DNA from: Levilactobacillus suantsaii
GTDB taxonomy: Bacteria; Bacillota; Bacilli; Lactobacillales; Lactobacillaceae
Length of the DNA stretch: 40,076 bases
Direction: 5' to 3'
NCBI RefSeq assembly: GCF_004115745.1
Contig: NZ_QXIL01000019.1
Coordinates: 1 to 40,076 of the forward strand
Both the position numbers and the translations under genes were made by a program. Shown in pieces: positions 33,463 through 40,076 of this stretch. The notes under the pieces were generated by a model, which saw only the letters and a program-made list of their open reading frames with translations, made no database searches and was not told where the DNA came from. Positions within the stretch are counted from its first letter, which is position 1; every line of letters begins with the position of its first letter.

Positions 33463-34386
33463 ATGAGCGATCCCATCAATTACAATGCGTTTACCCGTGA
33501 CCAATGGAAGGCATTCGCTAACGCCGCCACGTTACCGCTGACCCAGGAAAGTCTGCGGCAAATTAAGGCGTTCAACGACCGGATATCCCTTCAAGATGTG
33601 CAGGATATCTACATTCCTTTGATTCATCTGTTGCGGCTACAGGTCAAGCACTACCAACTTCTTCAGCGCGACAAGGCGTCGTTTTTACACCAAAAGCCGC
33701 GCCGGGTACCCTTTATCATCGGTATCGCCGGCAGTGTAGCGGTCGGTAAGAGTACCGCCGCCCGGTTGCTGGAAGTCCTGCTGAACCACTACCTTCCCAA
33801 CCAACGCATCCAATTGATTACGACCGACGGTTTTCTTTATAGTAACCAAGAACTCAAACAACGTAACCTGATGGCGCGCAAGGGTTTTCCGGAAAGTTAC
33901 GACATGTCGGCGTTGATTCGGTTTTTAAATGCGGTCAAGGGTGGTGAACCACTCATTAAAGCGCCAGTTTATTCGCATAAGGTTTACGACATCGTGCCCG
34001 ACCAGTTTGACTACATCGTGCACCCGGATATCCTAATCGTGGAGGGCATCAATACCTTACAATTGCCAACTAATGAACAGATTTACGTCAGCGATTTTAC
34101 GGACTTTTCGATTTACGTGGATGCCGACCCAACGCTGATTGAGAGCTGGTTTCTAGAACGGTTCGAATTGCTATTGGAAACGGCCTTTCAGGACCCGGTC
34201 AATTACTATTACCCGTATGCTATCGGCGACCATGACCGGGCAATGGCTAAGGGGCGGCAGGTTTGGCACGACATTGATTTGAAGAACCTTGAGGAGTACA
34301 TTTTGCCTACTCGGAATCGGGCGGACATGATCATTCATAAGACCTTTCATCATCGGGTCGACCGCTTATTGTTACGTAAGTATTAG
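33463..34386 (+). CDS. coaA: Type I pantothenate kinase
   Basis: The 307-residue kinase carries Walker A GSVAVGKST (about residues 90-98), TTDGFLYSNQELKQRNLMARKGFPESYD and VEGINTLQ, all hallmarks of bacterial CoaA. It phosphorylates pantothenate, the first and usually rate-limiting step of coenzyme A synthesis. Length matches the family. It has its own promoter and is followed 55 bases later by a GNAT gene. Confidence 0.95.
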   Translation: MSDPINYNAFTRDQWKAFANAATLPLTQESLRQIKAFNDRISLQDVQDIYIPLIHLLRLQVKHYQLLQRDKASFLHQKPRRVPFIIGIAGSVAVGKSTAARLLEVLLNHYLPNQRIQLITTDGFLYSNQELKQRNLMARKGFPESYDMSALIRFLNAVKGGEPLIKAPVYSHKVYDIVPDQFDYIVHPDILIVEGINTLQLPTNEQIYVSDFTDFSIYVDADPTLIESWFLERFELLLETAFQDPVNYYYPYAIGDHDRAMAKGRQVWHDIDLKNLEEYILPTRNRADMIIHKTFHHRVDRLLLRKY

Positions 34387-34441
34387 CGGGCCCAGCGTCT
34401 CTGGGGAAAGACACTTAAAAGGGCAATGAGGGGGGAGTCAT

Positions 34442-35023
34442 ATGCTACGTGATGCAACGGTGGTTGACGCCGACACGGTGTCAATCCTGGTTTTACATGA
34501 GTTGGAACGGCGGCAATTACGGCAATTGCGTCGGGTCACCAAGGAACAACTCTCGCAGCTGTTATTCGTCGGTTATCATCAGCCTAAGTTTCGCTACGGC
34601 TACCCGCACGCGCGAGTCTACGAGAATCAAGGAGTCGCCGTGGGGGCGGCCTTTGGCTACCCCGCATCCGTGGAGGTGCAGCTGGATAACCAGTGGACGG
34701 CGCTGTTTGAACGCTTGCAGGTGAGCCCGCCACAAGTGCCGGTCATAACGCCCCGCGCACTAGCCGATGAATGGTACTTGGACCTGCTGACCGTGAACCC
34801 GCGTTACGCTCGCAAAACGTATCTGCAGCGGTGGTTTGACGAATGGTTGATGGGCGATGTTTTGGCGCGCGCCACGGCTAGTGGTCAACCGGTGGTGGGA
34901 CTAGACGTCCGGCCGGGAAGTCGCTTGGCTCAGATGGCCGCCCAGTTTGGCTTCGTGGGGACCCAGCGCCGGCTCTTAGACCGGCAACCCTATTACCACT
35001 TACGTTACCGGTTGCGTGAATAA
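34442..35023 (+). CDS. GNAT-like acetyltransferase
   Basis: The 193-residue protein starts MLRDATVVDADTVSILVLHELE. It has a GNAT-like layout, with a C-terminal half (YLDLLTVNPRYARKTYLQRWFDEWLMGDVLARA...) in the position of the acetyl-CoA site. The usual R/QxxGxG/A loop is degenerate here (NPRYARKTYL). The final GFVGTQRRLLDRQPYYHLRY is typical of these proteins. The substrate is unknown. A strong GGGGGGAG precedes the ATG. Confidence 0.6.
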   Translation: MLRDATVVDADTVSILVLHELERRQLRQLRRVTKEQLSQLLFVGYHQPKFRYGYPHARVYENQGVAVGAAFGYPASVEVQLDNQWTALFERLQVSPPQVPVITPRALADEWYLDLLTVNPRYARKTYLQRWFDEWLMGDVLARATASGQPVVGLDVRPGSRLAQMAAQFGFVGTQRRLLDRQPYYHLRYRLRE

Positions 35024-35033
35024 CTGAATTATG

Positions 35034-35062
35034 TTGACCCTCGTTTCAAAAGCCGGTATGAT
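35034..35062 (+). promoter_or_regulatory. guaA promoter
   Basis: TTGACC (35034-35039) and TATGAT (35057-35062) with a 17-base spacer. The leader is only about 40 nt, too short for a purine riboswitch. Confidence 0.7.
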
Positions 35063-35106
35063 AAGGACAGTGTTTTTTTAGCAGACAGAAAGAAAGGGTG
35101 AATGGC

Positions 35107-36663
35107 TTGGCAAACGTTGATCTGTCTAAGTTCGATAAAGTCATCGTCTTAGACTTCGGGAGTCAATATAATCAATTGATTACCCGCCGAATCCGGGACT
35201 TGGGCGTTTACTCCGAGCTCAAGGCGCACACGATGAGTGCTGCTGAGATTAAGGCTTGGGGCCCGAAAGGAATTATCTTTTCTGGGGGACCGAACAGTGT
35301 CTACGATCAGGATGCCTTAAAGGTCGATCCAGAGATCTTTAACCTCGGAATTCCAATCTTGGGTATCTGTTACGGGATGCAGCTGATGGCTTACTACTTA
35401 CCAGGTGGGAAGGTCGAAGCGGCTGCTAACCGGGAGTATGGTCGCGCAGAGATTCAAATCACGTCTGACGATGCGCGGTTATTCAAAGATACACCCGAGA
35501 CACAGACCGTTTGGATGAGTCACGGGGACTTGGTGACCAAGGAACCGGACAGCTTTGATGTGGTCGCAACCAGTGAGAACTGTCCGATTACGGCTATTCA
35601 AGACGTGGACCGTAACTTCTATGGGATTCAATTCCATACTGAGGTACGCAATACCGAATATGGGAACCAGATTCTGAAGCACTTTACGTTCGACATCTGT
35701 GGCGCCAAGGCCAACTGGTCGATGGATGATTTCATCGACTTACAAATTGACCAGATTCGGCGCACGGTTGGCGACAAGAAGGTCTTACTGGGCCTTTCCG
35801 GTGGGGTCGATTCCTCCGTGGTCGGGGTCTTGTTACACAAGGCTATCGGCAATCAATTGACCAGTATCTTCGTGGATCACGGCCTGTTACGCAAGGGCGA
35901 AGCTAAGCAAGTCATGGATAGCCTGGAAGGTAAGTTTGGGTTAAACATCGTCAAGGTTGACGCGCAAGACCGCTTCTTGAAGAAGTTGGCCGGGGTGACG
36001 GAACCCGAAAAGAAACGGAAGATCATCGGTAACGAGTTCATTCAAGTCTTTAACGACGAAGCCCAAAAGCTGGACGGTATCGACTTCTTGGCCCAAGGGA
36101 CGCTCTACACCGACGTCATCGAAAGTGGGACCGATACGGCGCAAACCATTAAATCTCACCATAACGTGGGGGGACTGCCCGAAGACATGCACTTTGAGTT
36201 GATTGAACCACTACGTTCCCTGTTCAAAGATGAAGCGCGTGAATTAGGTGAAAAGCTGGGGATGCCTAGCGACCTGGTTTGGCGTCAACCGTTCCCTGGT
36301 CCCGGTTTAGGGATTCGGGTCTTAGGTGAAATCACCCCCGAAAAACTCCAAATCGTCCGGGACAGTGATTTAATCTTACGGGAAGAAATCAAAAAAGCGG
36401 GCTTAGACCGCGACATTTGGCAGTACTTCACCGTGCTCCCTAACATTAAATCCGTTGGGGTCATGGGTGATGGCCGGACCTACGATTATGCCGTAGGGAT
36501 TCGGGCCGTGACGTCCATTGATGGGATGACGGCCGACTTTGCTCACATTCCGTGGGACATTTTACAGGAGATCTCCGTGCGCATTGTTAATGAAGTGCAG
36601 CACGTGAACCGCATCCTGTATGATGTCACGAGTAAGCCGCCTTCGACAATTGAGTGGGAATAG
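35107..36663 (+). CDS. guaA: GMP synthase (glutamine-hydrolysing)
   Basis: The 518-residue enzyme has an N-terminal class I glutamine amidotransferase domain with [21 protein letters not shown] and the nucleophile Cys in GICYGMQL. The ATP-pyrophosphatase loop is [10 protein letters not shown], and the C-terminal GMP synthase dimerisation domain ends PPSTIEWE. It converts XMP to GMP. The start is placed at TTG 35107 because AAAGGGTG precedes it by about 6 bases; a GTG at 35098 would overlap that site. No terminator is visible before the insertion sequence, 58 bases downstream. Confidence 0.95.
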   Translation: MANVDLSKFDKVIVLDFGSQYNQLITRRIRDLGVYSELKAHTMSAAEIKAWGPKGIIFSGGPNSVYDQDALKVDPEIFNLGIPILGICYGMQLMAYYLPGGKVEAAANREYGRAEIQITSDDARLFKDTPETQTVWMSHGDLVTKEPDSFDVVATSENCPITAIQDVDRNFYGIQFHTEVRNTEYGNQILKHFTFDICGAKANWSMDDFIDLQIDQIRRTVGDKKVLLGLSGGVDSSVVGVLLHKAIGNQLTSIFVDHGLLRKGEAKQVMDSLEGKFGLNIVKVDAQDRFLKKLAGVTEPEKKRKIIGNEFIQVFNDEAQKLDGIDFLAQGTLYTDVIESGTDTAQTIKSHHNVGGLPEDMHFELIEPLRSLFKDEARELGEKLGMPSDLVWRQPFPGPGLGIRVLGEITPEKLQIVRDSDLILREEIKKAGLDRDIWQYFTVLPNIKSVGVMGDGRTYDYAVGIRAVTSIDGMTADFAHIPWDILQEISVRIVNEVQHVNRILYDVTSKPPSTIEWE

Positions 36664-36728
36664 GCTCCCACAAAATTAGAAGCATTGAGTTAAAACCATA
36701 TGCAACGAAATCCTATAAATAAAGTGAA

Positions 36729-36767
36729 CCCCTAAGGTTGGACACTAAATCCAATCTTAGGGGTTTT
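36729..36767 (+). promoter_or_regulatory. Hairpin at the IS left end covering the transposase ribosome-binding site
   Basis: A 13-bp stem (36729-36741 with 36751-36763, one G-T pair) and a 9-base loop are followed by TTTT. The right arm contains the AGGGG ribosome-binding site (36759-36763) of orfA. Read-through RNA from guaA would hide the site or be terminated. Confidence 0.6.
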
Positions 36768-36770
36768 ACT

Positions 36771-37298
36771 ATGACTAAATTTAATTTAGATTTTCGTATA
36801 AAGGTTGTTACTGAATATTTATCTGGTAAAGGTTCAACATCTTTAGCCAGAGCGTATGGCGTCAGCACGCATTCAATCGTTCTAGATTGGGTTCACCGGT
36901 TTGAGCGGCGAGGCATTGAAGGTCTGAAAAATCGGTCAATGTCTCAAGAATATTCTAGTCAGTTTAAAGTCGATGTATTAAACTGGAAGAAACAACATCA
37001 AGCTTCGCTTCCAGTGACAGCATTACACTTTGACCTATCATCGCCAAGTACGATTTGGCAATGGGAAAGACGATTCAAGGAATCTGGAATTGTGGGACTT
37101 GAGCGAAAACGAGGGAATCCTAAGCACATGGCTAAACATAACCAGGACAAGCCCCAAACCACGACAACACCGACCCCAGCCGCAGAGTTGAAACAGTTGA
37201 AACAAGAGAATCAAATGTTAAAAATTGAAAATGAATTCTTAAAAAAACTCGATGCCTTAGCACGGAAGAAGTCAAAACACACGAACTCATCGAACTAG
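36771..37298 (+). CDS. IS3-family transposase OrfA
   Basis: The 175-residue protein has two helix-turn-helix units (LARAYGVSTHSIVLDWVHRF and a second centred on LSSPSTIWQWERRF). A Pro/Thr linker and a C-terminal leucine-zipper-like coil (AELKQLKQENQMLKIENEFLKKL) follow. This is the DNA-binding half of the IS150-group transposase. I start at ATG 36771 after AGGGG; a TTG at 36738 lies in the terminal repeat region. The A7 run at 37241-37247 within its 3' end is the likely slippery site. Confidence 0.85.
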   Translation: MTKFNLDFRIKVVTEYLSGKGSTSLARAYGVSTHSIVLDWVHRFERRGIEGLKNRSMSQEYSSQFKVDVLNWKKQHQASLPVTALHFDLSSPSTIWQWERRFKESGIVGLERKRGNPKHMAKHNQDKPQTTTTPTPAAELKQLKQENQMLKIENEFLKKLDALARKKSKHTNSSN

Positions 37299-38176
37299 TA
37301 GACGAGTTAGGGCAGGCGTTTCAAGTTTCCATCAAACTAGTTCTTAAAGCAGTTCATATTCCTCGTAGTACGTACTATTACGCTAAGGAACATCGTGGTC
37401 GCGATTTAGATGATTCACAAATTATTCAAGCCATTGACGAGATTCGTCAACAAGATCCGAAGTACACCCGTAAATATGGCTACCGACGAATAACTGATGT
37501 TTTACATGATTACGGCTTTAAAATCAATCACAAGCGGGTCTTACGTATCATGCGGGAGCAAGACTGGTTATGTCGAGCTTTTAATCGTCAGAAGCGAAAA
37601 TATAATTCATACAAAGGAACCATTGGGATAATCGCGCCTAATCGGCTTAAACGACGCTTCAAAATAGATCGACCTTACCAGAAGTTGGTCGCCGATGTTA
37701 GTGAATTTCGATACGGAAACAATCGTCAAGACGAGCGGGTCTATTTAGAACCAATTTTAGATCTCTTTAACGGCGAAGTTTTAGCCTTCAATATTAGTGA
37801 TCACCCCACCGTTGAATTCACCGTAAAGCCTTTGAAAGAAGCCTTAAATCAGATACCGGTGTTAGATTATCGCACCACCGTCCATACTGACCAAGGATTT
37901 CAATACCAGCATCGTCACTGGCAAAACGTGCTTAAAGACCACCATGCATTTCAAAGTATGTCTCGTAAAGCGACTTGTCTCGACAACGCCGCCATGGAAT
38001 CGTTCTTTCACATCATGAAAGTCGAAGTTATGGATGAACAGTTTGAGACCAAAGCAGCACTTATCAAAGCTATGACCGAATGGATAGATTTCTATAATCA
38101 CCGTCGCATCAAAACAAAACTGGACGGTAAGTCCTCGGTAAAATACCGGGAACTTACCGCCCAGAAAGCAGCTTAA
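37247..38176 (+). CDS. IS3-family transposase OrfB (catalytic, reached by -1 frameshift)
   Basis: In the -1 frame relative to OrfA, an open frame runs from the A7 slip site to 38176 (310 codons). It holds the HTH_21 region (KYGYRRITDVLHDYGFKINHKRVLRIMRE). The rve integrase core has the DDE triad D in VADVSEF, D in HTDQGFQY and E in DNAAMESFFH. There is no independent strong start, so it is most likely made as an OrfAB fusion. All catalytic residues are present, so the element may be active. Confidence 0.85.
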   Translation, partial: TRCLSTEEVKTHELIELVDELGQAFQVSIKLVLKAVHIPRSTYYYAKEHRGRDLDDSQIIQAIDEIRQQDPKYTRKYGYRRITDVLHDYGFKINHKRVLRIMREQDWLCRAFNRQKRKYNSYKGTIGIIAPNRLKRRFKIDRPYQKLVADVSEFRYGNNRQDERVYLEPILDLFNGEVLAFNISDHPTVEFTVKPLKEALNQIPVLDYRTTVHTDQGFQYQHRHWQNVLKDHHAFQSMSRKATCLDNAAMESFFHIMKVEVMDEQFETKAALIKAMTEWIDFYNHRRIKTKLDGKSSVKYRELTAQKAA

Positions 38177-38205
38177 TAAAGTTGTCCAAGTTTAAGGGTT
38201 CACTT

Positions 38206-39079
38206 CACATTTTCGGTTTTTTATATTCCGAGTAGAACAGCAGCAGTGCCTAATTTTTTTAAAAAAGAAGTAGTTCAAAAAACTGAAGCTATTTTTAATG
38301 TTTCAGATTTTCTGTTTCTGGTTGTTGGGAAGCTGTTTTGTGGTTTTCTATTAGGAATATCTGTCTCATATGGACTATTAGTCTTAATTGATAGCTTTAC
38401 ATTTTTAGTTTCTGGATTTTGTAATTACTTTTTTTACAAAATGTATGTTAAAAAAGTTATTATTTCAAAAAATAATACAGTTATTAAATCGAAGAATAAA
38501 ATCTTTAAGATATTTTTACGTCAGGATCTAAAAATGATTTTAGCATCATTTGTTATCTTAAACCTCAGCATTGGTGGACTAATGGAAAATGCATTACCAA
38601 CTATACTTATAAAAAATAATCCAACCAACTACAAACAATGGTTTTCCATCTTAAATTCTAGTTTTGATATTGGAATGCTTGTAAGTAATTTGATTTTCTT
38701 AAAAATCTTTTCTAAATCGGAGTTAAATACCAAGCTTATTGCAATACCTGGTGTTGTCTCTTTATTGGTAATTGGTTTATTTTTATCACCTAACATATTG
38801 AAATTCTTTTTAATTTTTAGTATTGGCGGCTTAGCATCTTGGCTTGATGTAGCGACAGTTGTTTATATGCAAACTAATTTGCCAAGAGAAAGTTTAACTT
38901 CAACTTTTACGGTTATTGGTTCCGTTTCTAAAACTCTAGAACCAATTTCTTCGTTGATTTACATGGGCCTTTGCCTGGGCAGCAATATTTACGTGAAATT
39001 AATTTCGTTCAATTTGATACTGTTAATACTTGCTTCAGTATCGGTGATTGCCTTCAAAAATAAGAGGGGTGTTGTATGA
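38206..39079 (+). pseudogene. MFS exporter, N-terminus removed by the insertion sequence
   Basis: The frame is open from the IS edge (FSVFYIPSRTAAVPNFFKKE...), with a GTG start possible at 38246. The segment FYIPSRTAAVPNFF is typical of the end of helix 4 in major-facilitator drug exporters. Eight or so hydrophobic helices follow, ending ...SVIAFKNKRGVV. Roughly the first 100 residues are missing, so the carrier is dead. Base composition is clearly AT-richer than the region before guaA, a sign of transfer. It overlaps the following GNAT gene by four bases (ATGA), so they were one operon. Confidence 0.72.
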
Positions 39080-39531
39080 TTAAGTATTCGAAATACACGG
39101 GAAATAAACGTGATCAATATATGAGGCTGTTTTTAATCGGCGATGAGGATGAAAGTAAAGTTCGTGAGTATATCAATCAAGGTTGTTTGTTTTTAGCTGA
39201 ACAGAGTAATACGGCTGTTGCTGTAGCGATAGTTGTTCCAACAAGTGATGGTAACGTTGGTGAACTCAAAAATATTGCCGTTGATGCCAAGGCCCAAGGT
39301 CAAGGAATTGGATCAAAAATGATAGCTTATGTATTTGAACAGGCCAGAGATCGATATAATACGATTTTAGTGGGTACTGGCGATGCTGATGTTCAGAATA
39401 TCTTATTTTATTTAAAAAATGGATTTAGATTTTCTGGAATTAAAAAAGATTTTTTTGATGAATATAAGGAACAAATTATTTCTAATGGTGTTGTACTGAA
39501 AGATATGGTTTTATTGACAAAAAAGGTGTAA
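39076..39531 (+). CDS. GNAT-family N-acetyltransferase
   Basis: The 151-residue protein has the acetyl-CoA motif LKNIAVDAKAQGQGIGSKMIAYV (about residues 70-92, with the Q-x-x-G-I-G loop) and a C-terminal FYLKNGFRFSG. That is a classic single-domain GNAT. The substrate is unknown; partnership with an exporter suggests modification of a small molecule or antibiotic. GAGGGG precedes the ATG. The base composition is AT-rich like its neighbours. Confidence 0.82.
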   Translation: MIKYSKYTGNKRDQYMRLFLIGDEDESKVREYINQGCLFLAEQSNTAVAVAIVVPTSDGNVGELKNIAVDAKAQGQGIGSKMIAYVFEQARDRYNTILVGTGDADVQNILFYLKNGFRFSGIKKDFFDEYKEQIISNGVVLKDMVLLTKKV

Positions 39532-39740
39532 CAAATAAGTAGATAATTGTTTGTCATGACCAAAGCTTATGGATAGAGATTATATTATTAAACGCACTCT
39601 TATTGTTGTAAAGAGTCTTAAGGTTGGTTTTAGTCAGATGTAGAGCGTTGCCACAGGTCTTTAAATGATAACTGGGGATTATGTAATAAATCGTGTCAAA
39701 CTCTGATTTGGCAAAATGTAAACAATAATTTGGAGAGAAA
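39532..39740. other. AT-rich gap
   Basis: No gene, terminator or convincing promoter is seen in these roughly 200 bases. Confidence 0.3.
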
Positions 39741-40076
39741 ATGAGTAATAATGTTCCAAAGTGGGAACAAGATATTTTGAACAAGAATGAATCAATAACT
39801 GTAAAACGGTTGGTTCAACACTTGTTACGATACCTTGATGCTGCATTTGTAAATATTTATGATATAAATTTAGAGAATTAGTTGGGATCTATAGTTTTTG
39901 ATAAAGAACCAGTCTCACTGATCAAGCAAGACTTTTTCCGAAGAAGACTTAAAAATATTCCCAAATTGCAAGAACAAATTAGCCACACGACAAATCCTAT
40001 TAAATCAGTATTTTCATTAATATTCATATTTTATGGACTTAACTTAACCGGCGGAAGCAGCGGAGAAAAGCTCTTT
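39741..40076 (+). pseudogene. Unknown gene interrupted by an in-frame stop, runs off the window
   Basis: An ATG at 39741 with GGAGAG upstream opens a frame: MSNNVPKWEQDILNKNESIT...YDINLEN. It meets TAG at 39879-39881 and then stays open to the window edge (LGSIVFDKEPVSLIKQDFFRRRLKNI...). The uninterrupted continuation of the same style suggests one gene of at least 111 residues with a nonsense codon. No family was recognised. It is AT-rich like the rest of the accessory stretch. Confidence 0.5.

Larger units (their letters stand above)
36722..38205 (+). mobile_element. IS3-family insertion sequence (IS150-like)
   Basis: The element is about 1.48 kb. Its imperfect terminal inverted repeats both begin AAGTGAACCC (36722-36745 and 38181-38205, 20 of 23 positions matching). 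It carries two overlapping transposase frames in the arrangement of the IS3 family. No target-site duplication is evident at the edges; the true ends may be TG/CA at 36725 and 38202. It lies directly behind guaA and cuts off the start of an MFS exporter gene. Confidence 0.88.

Noticed and set aside
35063-35106. Purine riboswitch in front of guaA
   Set aside because: The promoter leaves only about 40 nt of leader, too short for the aptamer.
36719-38208. Target-site duplication flanking the insertion sequence
   Set aside because: The bases on either side of the repeats do not form a direct repeat of 3-4 bp.
39554-39784. Minus-strand frame of 76 codons in the AT-rich gap
   Set aside because: No ribosome-binding site or recognisable family, and it overlaps the better-supported plus-strand start at 39741.
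1-40076. CRISPR arrays, tRNA or rRNA genes
   Set aside because: No regularly spaced repeats, tRNA cloverleaf or rRNA sequence was seen anywhere in the window.

Overview
The window looks like a chromosomal segment of a moderately GC-rich lactobacillus (family Lactobacillaceae). The evidence is the gene content: X-prolyl dipeptidase PepX, a complete Opp oligopeptide importer, HelD, type I pantothenate kinase, LAB-type membrane proteins, AAGGAGG ribosome-binding sites and frequent TTG/GTG starts. A Levilactobacillus-like organism would fit, but no rRNA is present to fix the species.

Layout. 1-2201 (minus): the 5' part of pepX and a frameshifted amino-acid permease. 2362-5757 (plus): a NUDIX hydrolase and guanylate-kinase-like pair behind a roughly 180-nt leader, a Fur-family regulator, a Ser/Thr/Asp-rich surface protein with an early stop, and a LAB membrane protein. 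5941-8944: a four-gene polar amino-acid (glutamine-type) ABC importer. 8959-10254 (minus): hflX. 10559-17124: oppA, a decayed second oppA with its own copy of the promoter, then oppBCDF. 17137-19369 (minus): a DUF2798-type membrane protein, an NTF2-like protein and a LysR regulator. 19510-19813: an apparent non-coding transcription unit with its own promoter and terminator. 19983-26899: a five-gene operon read here as a transaldolase-type sulfoquinovose (sulfo-TAL) pathway. 26910-29487 (minus): a histidine phosphatase and a CPA2 cation/proton antiporter. 29661-36663: HelD, a serine hydrolase (minus), CoaA, a GNAT protein and GuaA. 36722-38205: an IS3-family element. 38206-40076: an AT-rich accessory stretch with an MFS exporter fragment, a GNAT acetyltransferase and a broken unknown gene.

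The most interesting part is the 19983-26843 operon. The last gene is a close YihQ-type GH31 sulfoquinovosidase. Both catalytic aspartates and all three sulfonate-recognising residues of E. coli YihQ are present at a constant offset of +5. Upstream lie a small transaldolase that lacks the usual phosphate-binding Gly-Arg, an L-fucose-isomerase-like protein, a GPH-family sugar symporter and an aldehyde dehydrogenase. Together they give a route: import of sulfoquinovose (SQ) or its glycoside, hydrolysis, isomerisation to sulfofructose, transaldol cleavage to sulfolactaldehyde with transfer of a C3 unit to a central-metabolism acceptor, and oxidation to sulfolactate. The isomerase gene carries a single-base frameshift, so the pathway may be dead in this isolate unless that is a sequence error.

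Several genes in the window are interrupted: the permease (2 nt missing), the Ser-rich protein (nonsense), the isomerase (1 nt missing), the oppA remnant, the IS-truncated MFS exporter and the last gene (nonsense). This points either to active gene decay or to residual assembly error.
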